Part shown: one piece after another, positions 9,819-18,584 of the stretch
Position numbering within the stretch: the stretch's first letter is position 1
Layout: every line of letters starts with the position of its first letter
Origin: Bin34 sp965219935
GTDB lineage: Bacteria; Chloroflexota; Anaerolineae; Caldilineales; Caldilineaceae
DNA length: 64,000 nt
Assembly: GCA_965219935.1 (NCBI GenBank)
Contig: CBDCOU010000003.1
Location: 4,340,001-4,404,000, forward strand
Direction of reading: 5' to 3'
Notes under the pieces: generated by a model
The model's input: only the letters and a program-made list of their open reading frames with translations
Told to the model about the DNA's origin: nothing
Database searches by the model: none
Made by a program: the position numbers and the translations under genes

Positions 9819-10043
9819 ATGACCGAGCAAATCACCGTATCCGTGGACCCCAAGGTGGCTCGCGTGTACCGTGCGGCTTCGGACAGTGAACGTCGCAAGT
9901 TGGACCTGCTGGTGAATTTGCGCTTGCGCGAGGTTGCCAATTCCCACAAACCGATACAGGAGGTCATGGCCGAAATCAGCCGCAACGCCCGGAAGCGGGG
10001 ACTAACACCGGAAATCCTGCAATCCATTCTGGATGAAGAGTGA
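9819..10043 (+). CDS. Orphan type II antitoxin-like protein
   Basis: 74 residues from ATG 9819, preceded by GGAGGT with good spacing. The sequence MTEQITVSVDPKVARVYRAA, the SERRKLDLLVNLRL helix and the ending GLTPEILQSILDEE resemble small antitoxins that normally precede a PIN-domain VapC toxin. Here no toxin follows. The overlapping frame that starts GTG ATT CGC at 10040, as a toxin would, continues instead into a fragment of an AlbA_2/RecG-like protein. The toxin appears to have been lost by recombination at its start codon. Assignment to the antitoxin class is by pattern only. Confidence 0.65.
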   Translation: MTEQITVSVDPKVARVYRAASDSERRKLDLLVNLRLREVANSHKPIQEVMAEISRNARKRGLTPEILQSILDEE

Positions 10044-10389
10044 TTCGCCGCGTCCGCGATCTTTGTCAGGAATACGGTGTGTCGGAACCAGCGTTTGAAA
10101 CGACCGAGTCTGGGATAGTCGCTACCTTCGAGTGGCCGAATGCTGGGACTGCGCACCCAGTTGGCACCAAGTCGGCACTAAGTTGGCACCAAGTCTCATT
10201 GCTCCGTTACTGCTGCACGAGAAGACAATCGCGGAATTGATGCAGCTGGCTGGCAGGAGAGACCTCACCAAGTTTCGGAACCAAGTCCTCAAGCCCGTGA
10301 TGGAAGCCGGATGGCTGGAAATGACCATTCCAGACAAACCCTGTAGCAGCAAGCAGAAATACCGGATTACAGCGAAGGGATGGGAATAG
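10040..10389 (+). pseudogene. C-terminal fragment of an AlbA_2/RecG-like regulator
   Basis: The frame from 10040 encodes LCQEYGVSEPAFETTESG, matching the region just after the GHKL-like domain of this family, followed by a VGTKSALSWHQV repeat. A frameshift near 10205 is needed to continue into LLHEKTIAELMQLAGRRDLT and the winged-helix end FRNQVLKPVMEAGWLEMTIP...KYRITAKGWE, which stops at 10389. The ending parallels the pseudogene end at 3579 (KMAIPDK...KQRYRLTGRGWE). Only the last third of the protein is present, joined directly to the antitoxin gene. Confidence 0.7.
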
Positions 10390-10413
10390 CTGGCCGAGGC
10401 TGCGAAGACACAC

Positions 10414-13400
10414 ATGAACAAAGGAATTGCGAGGTTGGGGGTCTGGGTCTGCCTGGTCGGAGGTCTGATCGCTGGGCTGTTCCCTGTCGGCTGCCAACCC
10501 ATGGGGGAAGACCCAAGCCTGCAGGAGGGGCCCCTTTCCGCATCGCTAACGCCGCCTCCGACCCAGGCCCTGCAGCCAGTGCCCGCCCCCACCCCAACGC
10601 CACCGGTGTTTCCGCTACCAACACGAGGTCCGCGCCGCCAGAGGGATGCCCAACTACTCGCGCGATGGGCCGGACGCGAGAAACTCGATTTGGTGTTTGA
10701 CTCCCCGGTATGGCCCGCCGGCGCTTGGACCGCGCTCCCGGAAACAACGACTTTGGAACTGGAAATCACCCAGGTCAAGACGCTGCCGGATGGTTTCCTG
10801 TCCCATGTGCCGAAGCTGCAATCGCTGCATCTGAAGGCCCCCGAGCTCGTCCGGCTGCCCGAGGATTTCCTGTCACATGCCCCCCAACTGTCCGAGTTCA
10901 TCCTGGAGGCTGATGTCCTGACCCGCATGCCCGAAGGTGCTTGGCACCACTGGCAGAACCAGTCGATGGCTCGCGTGTGGTACGTGGTGGTGCCGGATGG
11001 TGGCCCAGTGTACGAAACGCCGGCGGCCGACCCGCAGGTCTCGGCGCAGCTTTACCCGGGCCAGCGCCTCAGGGTTCGGGATCGGCAGCAGGACGAAATG
11101 GGGGCCCTCTGGCTGCAGGTCGAGGTATACATGGACCAAATGTGGACCGCCTTCTTCTGGGTTGAGGCGGACCGCACCATGCCCGCGGGGGCGCCTCACG
11201 TGGTACCGGGGCCCGTCGTGCAGGGGCCGTTCCCGTCTCGCGCAGCCTACGTTCGGGGTGCCTACCACCTGCGGCGTACAGGCCCTACGGTGACGGCCCG
11301 GATCTCCTTGCAGCCAGACCCGTCCTCCCTTCCGCCGGACACCGGGTCTGGCTTCCTCTTCACCGTACCCCAGGGATGGCGTCCGGCCCAGACCATTGTC
11401 TGGGAGGTGGCTCAGATGCCAGACGATCCAGCGGGGACCACGGAGAGCCCACCGGCGAGGCTGTCCCTCACCGTGGAAGTCGACGGCATGGTGCGCTACC
11501 GGGCGGCCGGGGGCGGGACATCCCTGGGGCCCGGACACCAAACGATAGCGCTGGCTTGGCCCGTGGCCGGAGCGCAACCGGATCTGTGTTCCCGTCCCGA
11601 GAGTATCCGCGAAACTATCTTGAAGGCCCTGTCCGCGCCCGAGGGTAGCCGGTTGCCCTGTGAGGCTGTGACCTGGTCCCAGCTGGCGCAGATCCGGGAG
11701 TTGTCTGTGGGTGCCGGACATCCCGAACACTTGGCGGGGCTGACCGGCCTGCAACAAGTCCGTCTCGTCCTGGGCGGCGGTATTGGGTTGCCCGGAATTC
11801 TGGCCCAGATGCCGCAGGTAAGGATAGTAAAGGACCTGGAAGTGCTGTCCCCAGACCTGCTGGCGTCCGTGCCCCAGGTGCAGAGGCTTACTTTAGCCAG
11901 TTCCCACCTTCTTCGGTCCCTGCCCCCAGGCTTTCTGGATCATACGCCCCACTTGGAATCCCTCATCCTGAATGGCTCTGATGAATTCTTCCCTTACGCC
12001 CAATTACGGCTTTTGCCGAAGGGCTTGCTTGCCCCGGTGCCCCATCTGACCCATCTGGAAATCGCCAGTATCCGTCTTGAACGATTGCCCTGGGATTTCC
12101 TGGACTCCTCCTCCCAGCTTCAGTCCCTGACCCTGGAGACCTTTCAATTGGAGCAGTTGCCTTTCGATTTCCTGAGTGGCGTGCCCCGCCTGACGGCTTT
12201 GACCCTCTTGACCAATCAGGCACTCCACTTGTCTCCGGACCTGTTGGTGCCAGTACCCCGTCTGCACACCCTGGAGTTGACAACGCTGTCCTCGGTTCCT
12301 TTGGCCGCCGATTTTCTGACCCCCGTGCCCCGCTTGCGTTCCCTCCGCCTGTGGCATGGCCAGAAAACCCCGCTCCCGGTGGACTTTCTGGCCCCTGTGC
12401 CCCGCCTGCGGGAGTTGGAATTGCTGACCAGTTGGGGGCGAGCCACGAATGTGCTCATTCCCATGCAGGTGGCCATGGACCTGTCTCCCCCCGCCTTCTG
12501 GGCCCAAGTGCCTGAATTGACCACCCTGACCCTGTGGCCCGGCCCGGCTCTGCCGGCCCTGCCCCCGGATTTCCTGGCACCCCTGTCTCACCTGACTACG
12601 CTCTCTCTGAAGACTTTCCATACGGAACGGGGCTGGGGACCCGAGTATTCCCGGACCCAACCCCTGGGTCTGCCTTCGGGCTTGTGGGACCAGGCACCCC
12701 AACTGCGCAATGTATTTCTCGATGGGGAGTTCCGGCCTGAGGACCGCCCGGCTTCCCGCCTGGTCTTGCAGGCGAGCAGAGAAATTAAACCTGAAGTCCT
12801 TCAGGCGCAAGCCGAGCTCGTGACTCACCTGACCCTGACGGGAAGTCATTGGTCGCCGTCTGTGCCAAGGGATTTGCTGGCCCATTTCCCGCAATTGACG
12901 CACTTGGCCCTGCGCCCGGGGCTGCTGGCGGACCTGCCTCGGGATGCCCTGGCCCAGACTCCTCGCCTCACCCACCTGACCCTGCTGGCAGACGATGTGA
13001 CTGATCTGCTCCCAGACCTGCTGACCCACGCACCCACCCTCACCCGGCTTTCTCTCCAGGCCGACGGGCTGACCGCCCTGCCCTCCGACTTTCGCTTGCC
13101 GGCCCCGGGATTAACCCATCTGACACTGCGCGCCGACTCGCTGACTACCTTGCCGGCTGGCTTCCTGAACGGGAATCCGGATCTCACCCATCTGACCTTG
13201 GAAGCCAATGCCCTGACCGCTTTGCCGGCTGGCTTCCTGGACGGGAATCCGGATCTCACCCATCTGACTCTGGAAGCCAATACGCTGACCACCTTGCCCG
13301 CGGCTTTCTTGCAGCAATCCCCCAAGCTCACCCATTTGGTCCTGCAGGCAGACGGTTTGATGGCCCTGCCGGAGGCTTTCCTGGCGGATACGGAGGCCCT

Positions 13401-13674
13401 CACCCAGCTCACGTTGCAAGCCGAGGGACTTCGGGCTCTCCCCCTTCACTTTCTGGCCCATCCGTCTGACCTGACCCATCTGTCATTGCAGGGCAACCAA
13501 CTGGAAAGCCTGCCTGCCACCTTCTTACAGGAAGTTCCCCGGCTGATCCGGCTGGTCTTGCAGGTTTATGGCATGGAGGCCCCGCCTCCTGGTTTCCAGG
13601 AACGGCTGACAGCCATACCCTTTCTGGACCTGCAGTTCCGGCCACCAATCCCAGAGGCATTGGGATTGGGCTAG
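10414..13674 (+). CDS. Large leucine-rich-repeat lipoprotein with SH3-like domain
   Basis: 1086 residues. The N-terminus has a basic start, a hydrophobic core and Cys at about 28 (LFPVGC, an imperfect lipobox), then a Pro/Thr-rich linker, consistent with a surface lipoprotein. Residues about 105-170 hold two or three LRRs. About 185-255 looks like a bacterial SH3 domain (VYETPAADPQVSAQLYPGQR). A beta-rich region of about 150 residues follows. From about 425 to 1070 there are more than twenty 23-residue LRRs of the form LTHLTLEANALTALPAGFLD. The LRR consensus LxxLxLxxxxLxxLPxxFL suggests a ligand-binding solenoid. The region just before the LRRs (LAWPVAG...LCSRPESIRETIL...VTWSQLAQI) is clearly homologous to the end of the partial gene at 62424. 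Function is unknown; extracellular recognition is an inference. Confidence 0.85.
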   Translation: MNKGIARLGVWVCLVGGLIAGLFPVGCQPMGEDPSLQEGPLSASLTPPPTQALQPVPAPTPTPPVFPLPTRGPRRQRDAQLLARWAGREKLDLVFDSPVWPAGAWTALPETTTLELEITQVKTLPDGFLSHVPKLQSLHLKAPELVRLPEDFLSHAPQLSEFILEADVLTRMPEGAWHHWQNQSMARVWYVVVPDGGPVYETPAADPQVSAQLYPGQRLRVRDRQQDEMGALWLQVEVYMDQMWTAFFWVEADRTMPAGAPHVVPGPVVQGPFPSRAAYVRGAYHLRRTGPTVTARISLQPDPSSLPPDTGSGFLFTVPQGWRPAQTIVWEVAQMPDDPAGTTESPPARLSLTVEVDGMVRYRAAGGGTSLGPGHQTIALAWPVAGAQPDLCSRPESIRETILKALSAPEGSRLPCEAVTWSQLAQIRELSVGAGHPEHLAGLTGLQQVRLVLGGGIGLPGILAQMPQVRIVKDLEVLSPDLLASVPQVQRLTLASSHLLRSLPPGFLDHTPHLESLILNGSDEFFPYAQLRLLPKGLLAPVPHLTHLEIASIRLERLPWDFLDSSSQLQSLTLETFQLEQLPFDFLSGVPRLTALTLLTNQALHLSPDLLVPVPRLHTLELTTLSSVPLAADFLTPVPRLRSLRLWHGQKTPLPVDFLAPVPRLRELELLTSWGRATNVLIPMQVAMDLSPPAFWAQVPELTTLTLWPGPALPALPPDFLAPLSHLTTLSLKTFHTERGWGPEYSRTQPLGLPSGLWDQAPQLRNVFLDGEFRPEDRPASRLVLQASREIKPEVLQAQAELVTHLTLTGSHWSPSVPRDLLAHFPQLTHLALRPGLLADLPRDALAQTPRLTHLTLLADDVTDLLPDLLTHAPTLTRLSLQADGLTALPSDFRLPAPGLTHLTLRADSLTTLPAGFLNGNPDLTHLTLEANALTALPAGFLDGNPDLTHLTLEANTLTTLPAAFLQQSPKLTHLVLQADGLMALPEAFLADTEALTQLTLQAEGLRALPLHFLAHPSDLTHLSLQGNQLESLPATFLQEVPRLIRLVLQVYGMEAPPPGFQERLTAIPFLDLQFRPPIPEALGLG
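13138..13275 (+). repeat. 69-bp tandem coding repeat
   Basis: Two adjacent 69-bp units that are nearly identical in DNA (ttgccggctggcttcctg at about 13150 and again at about 13219), each encoding one 23-residue LRR. A more diverged third unit follows. The low divergence indicates recent duplication inside the LRR gene. Confidence 0.85.
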
Positions 13675-14487
13675 GCCACCGTCCCTGACGCACAGTTCTT
13701 CAAAAAACCGGCTGGCCAGGACCGCTGCGCGTGCCGTTTTCCGGGCATGGGGAGGGGAACTGCGCGATGACAGTCCATAACCGGCTTTCCGGGCGTTTTC
13801 AACCCAGGGACGGATCAGTTCTGTGTGCCCTTAGTAAATGCTGTTCCCGACCCGTAGTCACAGAACAAGGCGTTGACAAAGTCATCACCGGGCCGTGGTC
13901 CGTGTTGTAGAAGGAGGCTATTCGGTCATGTCGACGCTGCGATTGGATGCACTTGATGCCCAGCGCGTGGTGAAAGCCAGACACGCGCATTCCTTGCACC
14001 ATGGCCTTCAGGAACTACGTTCCAAGGGAATCCAACGGACTGACACCTATGTGTGTGAGTCCTGACAGTTTAGGGAGTTGGACCTAATGGGGATTTTGGT
14101 GGGAGACCACACCTTGATGGCCCTTGAACCTTCCTCGAATTCGAGTTCACGGGTGATTGGAGTGCCCAGTGCTCGTTCCCGGATCGGATCCCATTCATAT
14201 TCGGCCGGGATCCCGAAGATCTGAGATACCAGCTGCCCATCGGGGGCGTAGAGTCCATGTTCTCGGCCAGCAAGACAAACTGCATGCCCTGCACTTCCAG
14301 GTCATATACGAAGTCCCGCAGAGCCTGGAGGTTGCGGTACCGGGGTGGGTAGCCAGACCACCAGAACGGTGTTCTTGCGAATCAGACGATGGATTCGGTA
14401 CAAACGATTGTTTGCACCTCGTTCAACGTGTCTTGGAAGTAGTAGACCCACTTCCAAACACTCATCTGTCCCTGTGTGACGCTATGG
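13675..14487. other. Gene-poor stretch with a decayed minus-strand coding region
   Basis: No intact gene. On the minus strand, fragments such as MSVWKWVYYFQDTLNEVQTI (about 14460-14400), LRDFVYDLEVQGMQFVLLAE (about 14325-14270) and DGQLVSQIFGIPAEYEWDP (about 14245-14190) read like one protein broken by frameshifts and stops. I do not recognise the family. 13690-14000 shows nothing I can support. Confidence 0.4.
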
Positions 14488-15342
14488 TCATGCTTCGTTG
14501 ATCGCCTTGAAGATGCCCGATTCCGTAGTTATGCGGAACGCTCCCTGGAGTTGGATTTCCCTATCAAAGTAGGCATGCAACTCAACAGCTTCCGCATCGG
14601 ATAGATCTGTATAGGACATCACATATTCAACCAGCGGTACTGCCTCGGTCACGACCAAGGTACTTTTCTTGCGTTCAACCTCGACTGCGGCAAACCACTG
14701 TGCCAACTCCCCGGCACCATTGTCCAGGTTGAACTGGGCGACCGTCTGATCACTGCGATCCGATGTTCCAATTCCCAGCTTTCCCGGCACTTTTCTGAGT
14801 TCGGCCATATGACACAGCCCAACTGTAGTTGCGTATAGGCGTCCTTCTGGCTGTAGTACCCGGCGAATCTCCGAGAGTGTCTTGGCCAAGTCCGGAACGT
14901 GATACAGCATGTGGTTGGCGATGACAGCATCGAAGCTGTGCTTCCGATAGGGAAGCGACTGGGCATCAACCACCTCAAAGGTGAATTTCAAATCGGTGTG
15001 GAGCAGGCCCTGCTCCGCCTCGTGCACCATCCCCTGGGAAGCATCGGACAGGGTTATGCACCAGCCATGAGGTATCCGTCCCAGGTTCTGGCGCCACAAC
15101 AATCCCGTGCCGCACCCGAGTTCAAGCACACTCCCGTTCTCCGGGATGTCGAAATGATCGAAGACCCAGTGAAACCAGGGACATTCTTCCGTGCTGAAGC
15201 GAGTGTGCAGACTGGCCCTGGCGCTTAGGTTGGACGAGTCCCGGTATTGCCGTTGGAGGTATTCCTGGTCTGATAGTGTGTCCATGAAACGGTAGTTTGC
15301 TCCCGCGTGCAAGTTGTAGTCGGTGGATGGAAACTTTGTCAT
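14488..15342 (-). CDS. SAM-dependent class I methyltransferase
   Basis: 284 residues from ATG 15342; ATG 15285 (MDTLSDQEYLQRQYRDSSNL) is an attractive alternative start. Motif I is VLELGCGTGLLW, followed by ITLSDASQGMV (acidic loop binding the SAM ribose), VVDAQSLPYRKHSFDAVIAN (motif II/III) and LAKTLSEIRRVLQPEGRLY, the usual UbiE/Methyltransf_11 pattern. It acts in the cytoplasm on an unknown acceptor. It lies just upstream, in minus orientation, of nothing obviously related: the ABC operon ends 36 bp away on the same strand, so it might be the last gene of that transcript. Confidence 0.88.
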   Translation of the reverse strand: MTKFPSTDYNLHAGANYRFMDTLSDQEYLQRQYRDSSNLSARASLHTRFSTEECPWFHWVFDHFDIPENGSVLELGCGTGLLWRQNLGRIPHGWCITLSDASQGMVHEAEQGLLHTDLKFTFEVVDAQSLPYRKHSFDAVIANHMLYHVPDLAKTLSEIRRVLQPEGRLYATTVGLCHMAELRKVPGKLGIGTSDRSDQTVAQFNLDNGAGELAQWFAAVEVERKKSTLVVTEAVPLVEYVMSYTDLSDAEAVELHAYFDREIQLQGAFRITTESGIFKAINEA

Positions 15343-15378
15343 CCACGGACGAACTGCAACCGCCCATGGTTTGGATTT

Positions 15379-16398
15379 CTACACAGCCGGGACGCCTTCC
15401 AGCTCAATTTCGCTCGCAAAGTGGCAGGCAACGAACTGGCCTGGTGAATCGGGCACGGGCTCCAAGGGCGGAAACTCTTCTTCGCACACCGGTTGACGAT
15501 AGGGACAGCGCGGATGGAAGTGGCAGCCGGATGGTGCCGACAGGGGATCCGGTACCTCTCCGGTCAGGACTGGGGAGGTACGGCGGAACCTGGGATGCGG
15601 CTTGGGCGATGCCGAGAGCAAAGCCGCCGTGTAGGGATGCTGGGGAGCCTCAAACAGCTTGCGGGTCGGGCCGGTTTCAACCAGCCTGCCCACGTACATG
15701 ACAGCCACCCGGTCGGAGATGTGCTGCACCACCCCCAAGTCGTGGGACACGAACAGGTAGGTCAACCCGAACTCCGATTGCAGGTCGCTGAGCAGGTTCA
15801 GGATCTGGGCCTGCACGGAAACGTCCAGGGCGGATACCGGCTCGTCGCAGATGATCAGCTTCGGATGCATCGCCAGGGCCCGGGCAATACCGATGCGCTG
15901 GCGCTGGCCGCCGCTGAAGGCATGCGGATAGCGGACCTGATACTCGGGCCGCAGGCCGACGGAGGACATCAGTTGGCCGACCTGGTTCTCCAGTTCCTGC
16001 CCGCCCACCACATCGTTGACCTTGAGCGGTTCGCCGATGATGTCGCGCACGCGGTGGCGGGGATTGAGGGAGGAAAAGGGGTCCTGAAACACCAACTGGA
16101 TGTGGCGCCGGGCAACCTTGAGCTCCTCCCGATTCAGCTTGGCCAGGTTCCGGGGCTGGTCCAGGTGGAAGATGACGTCGCCGTCGGTGGGTTCCACCGC
16201 GCGGATTACGGACTTGGCAATCGTGGACTTGCCGCAACCGGATTCCCCGACCAGCCCGAACGTCTCGCCCGACTGGATCGTGAAGGACACATCGTCCACG
16301 GCCTTGACCGTGCCGGCCGTGCGCTTGAACAACCCCTTCGAGAGCGGGTAGTACTTCTTCAGGTTGCGGACTTCCAGCAGGGGGGCGCCGTCACTCAC
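15379..16398 (-). CDS. Oligopeptide/oligosaccharide ABC transporter ATPase (DppF/OppF type)
   Basis: 339 residues from the GTG at 16398, which overlaps the stop of the preceding ATPase gene (GTGAGTGA). Walker A is GESGCGKST, the signature SGGQRQRIGIARAL, Walker B LIICDEP, and the H-loop falls in VSHDLGVV. The C-terminal oligopeptide extension (oligo_HPY type) has the CHFHPRCPYRQPVC cluster, four Cys that may bind an Fe-S cluster in this subfamily. It energises uptake through the two permeases encoded upstream in the same operon, at the inner face of the membrane. Confidence 0.95.
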   Translation of the reverse strand: MSDGAPLLEVRNLKKYYPLSKGLFKRTAGTVKAVDDVSFTIQSGETFGLVGESGCGKSTIAKSVIRAVEPTDGDVIFHLDQPRNLAKLNREELKVARRHIQLVFQDPFSSLNPRHRVRDIIGEPLKVNDVVGGQELENQVGQLMSSVGLRPEYQVRYPHAFSGGQRQRIGIARALAMHPKLIICDEPVSALDVSVQAQILNLLSDLQSEFGLTYLFVSHDLGVVQHISDRVAVMYVGRLVETGPTRKLFEAPQHPYTAALLSASPKPHPRFRRTSPVLTGEVPDPLSAPSGCHFHPRCPYRQPVCEEEFPPLEPVPDSPGQFVACHFASEIELEGVPAV

Positions 16399-17449
16399 CG
16401 AACGCCTCCTCGGCCGACATGCCCACGTCGGGGTCGTACAGAACACAGGCCACCGTGTGGCCCTCCGCAACCTCCAGCGTGCGGGGCTTGTCCACATCGC
16501 AGATGCCGGGCTGCATCATTTCGCAACGCGGATGGAAGTGGCAGCCCTTGGGCAGGTTGAAGGGATCCGGAACGGTACCCACAATCTGCTTGAGACGGTC
16601 CTGCTGTGCCTCGCCGATGTGCGGGATCGACTCCAGCAGGGCGCGGGTATAGGGATGCCGCGGGTTGTCGAACAGGGACCAGACCGAGGCGTGTTCCACG
16701 ACCTCGCCCAGATACATGACGACCACATCGTCCGCCATCTCGGCAATCACGCCCATGTCGTGGGTGATGAAGATGATGCTGGTGCCGGTGTCGCGCTGCA
16801 GGGTGCGCAGCAGGTCCAGGATCTGGGCCTGGATGGTCACGTCCAGGGCCGTGGTCGGTTCGTCGGCAATCAGGACCCGCGGGGCACAGGCCAGCGCCAT
16901 GGCAATCATGGCCCGTTGCCGCATGCCGCCGGACAGTTCGAACGGGTAGGCATGGAGGCGCTTCTCCGGGTCGGGAATGCCGACCTGCCCCAGCAGGGAA
17001 ACCACCCGTTCCTCGGCTTCCTTCGCAGTCATTTCCTCGTGATGCAGGATGGCTTCCCTGATCTGCCACCCGATCGTGTGCACCGGGGAGAAGGCCGTCA
17101 TGGGTTCCTGGAAGATGATGGCAATCTCGCCGCCCCGCACATCCCGCAGGGCTTGGCTACCGGGGTCCATCGCGGTCAGGTTGACCACCTCACGGTCCCG
17201 GTGCAGCAGGATTTCCCCGTCCTTGATCGAGCCCGTGGGACCCACGATCTGCAGGATCGACTGGACCATCACGCTCTTGCCGCAGCCGCTCTCGCCCACG
17301 ACGCCCAGGGTCTTGCCCCGCTCCAGGGAGAGTGTGACTCCGTCCACCGCCTTGACGACGCCCTCGTCGGATTCGAAGTGGGTGACCAGGTTGCGGATCT
17401 CCAGGACCGGCTCCGCCACGGTCGTGTTGGGGGAGCTGTCAGGTGGCAT
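16391..17449 (-). CDS. Oligopeptide/oligosaccharide ABC transporter ATPase (DppD/OppD type)
   Basis: 352 residues. The start at ATG 17449 (MPPDSSPNTTVAEPVLEIRN) overlaps the end of the permease gene by 11 bp, which favours it over ATG 17476. Walker A is GESGCGKS, the Q-loop IIFQEPMTAFSPVHTI, the signature LSGGMRQRAMIAMAL, Walker B VLIADEPTTALDV. It has the same Cys-rich C-terminal extension (GCHFHPRCEMMQPGICDVD). It forms the heterodimeric motor with the DppF-type protein. Confidence 0.95.
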   Translation of the reverse strand: MPPDSSPNTTVAEPVLEIRNLVTHFESDEGVVKAVDGVTLSLERGKTLGVVGESGCGKSVMVQSILQIVGPTGSIKDGEILLHRDREVVNLTAMDPGSQALRDVRGGEIAIIFQEPMTAFSPVHTIGWQIREAILHHEEMTAKEAEERVVSLLGQVGIPDPEKRLHAYPFELSGGMRQRAMIAMALACAPRVLIADEPTTALDVTIQAQILDLLRTLQRDTGTSIIFITHDMGVIAEMADDVVVMYLGEVVEHASVWSLFDNPRHPYTRALLESIPHIGEAQQDRLKQIVGTVPDPFNLPKGCHFHPRCEMMQPGICDVDKPRTLEVAEGHTVACVLYDPDVGMSAEEAFGE

Positions 17450-18584
17450 AGGGATCCATGGCGTCGCGCAGGCCATCCCCCAGGAAGTTGAACATCAGCA
17501 CGGTGACGATCACGAACAGGCAGGGAATAAGCTTCCAGGGATGGAGTGCCAGCGTCACCACGTTTTGGGCGTTCTGCAGCAGGACGCCCCAGCTGACGGC
17601 CGGCGGCTGCATGCCCAGTCCCAGGAAGCTGAGTGCCGTTTCTCCGATGATCATGTTGGGCACCATCAGGGTCAGCGTCACGATCAGGTGACTCATGAAG
17701 GACGGCAGCAGATGGATGGACATGATGCGCATCTCGCTGGAGCCCACGAGACGCGAAGAGGTCACGAAGTCCTCCCCCCTGAGGGAGAGAAACTTGCCCC
17801 GCACCTGGCGGGCCAGCGGCGGCCAGGAGATTAGGGACAGGATTAGTGTGATGGCGAAGTAGGTCTTCACCACCGACCATTCCCGCGGCAGGGCCACGGA
17901 CAGGGCCATCCACAGCGGAATCGTCGGCAGCGAGACGATGAAGTCGATTACGCGCATCGAAATCTGATCGGCAATGCCGCCGAAATAGCCGGCGATACCG
18001 CCAATGAGGAGACCCAGCACAAAGCTGATCACCACGCCCACCAGCCCCACCGTCAGGGAAATCCGGGCTCCGTACATGGTCCGCGTGAACAGATCGCGTC
18101 CGAGGCGGTCCGTACCGAAGAGGAAGACTGGGGCCCCGTCGGTGCCGAACAGGTGCCGGTCCGTGGGGAACAGGCCCCACATTTCGTATTCGAACTCGGG
18201 GTTGCGGTGCAGCAACCGGATGGGGTGAGGTTCGCCTCCCTCCACGGGCGAATACACGGTTAGGAAAGTCTCCATGTCCAGGGTCGGTTCAATGTCCAGG
18301 ACATGGGGTCTGGTCAGGGCGCCGTCCTCGGTGCGGATGCGAATGCGGCTGGGTGGCGCGTCCAGGTAGCCGTCAAAGCGATACAGCGTGGAATACGGGC
18401 TCACGAACTCGCAGAAGAGGGCCAGCAGGTACAGCACGCCCAGAACCGCCAGGCCAATCATGGCGGCCCGGTGCTTGCGGAAGGCCCACCAGATCAGTTG
18501 CCACTGCGTGGCGCGGTAGAACTCCTCGCCGGAGCCCTCCACGGTCTCGTGGGTTACGGGTACGTCAAGCTCCGCGAGAGTCAT
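17439..18584 (-). CDS. Peptide/oligosaccharide ABC transporter permease (DppC/OppC type)
   Basis: 381 residues. A first membrane helix lies at about 40-60 (AAMIGLAVLGVLYLLALFCE). A long periplasmic segment follows (about 62-170), then the DppC permease core starting GTDRLGRDLFTRTMYGARIS, and the EAA-type cytoplasmic loop near GEDFVTSSRLVGSSEMRIM. The extended loop between TM1 and TM2 is longer than in E. coli DppC, as in many Chloroflexota homologues. The start overlaps the stop of the DppB-type gene (ATGA), showing translational coupling. Confidence 0.93.
   Translation of the reverse strand: MTLAELDVPVTHETVEGSGEEFYRATQWQLIWWAFRKHRAAMIGLAVLGVLYLLALFCEFVSPYSTLYRFDGYLDAPPSRIRIRTEDGALTRPHVLDIEPTLDMETFLTVYSPVEGGEPHPIRLLHRNPEFEYEMWGLFPTDRHLFGTDGAPVFLFGTDRLGRDLFTRTMYGARISLTVGLVGVVISFVLGLLIGGIAGYFGGIADQISMRVIDFIVSLPTIPLWMALSVALPREWSVVKTYFAITLILSLISWPPLARQVRGKFLSLRGEDFVTSSRLVGSSEMRIMSIHLLPSFMSHLIVTLTLMVPNMIIGETALSFLGLGMQPPAVSWGVLLQNAQNVVTLALHPWKLIPCLFVIVTVLMFNFLGDGLRDAMDPYAT

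Noticed and set aside
13138..13290. Regular repeats that could suggest a CRISPR array
   Set aside because: The repeats are 69 bp, directly adjacent without spacers and in frame with the LRR protein. No cas gene is near.
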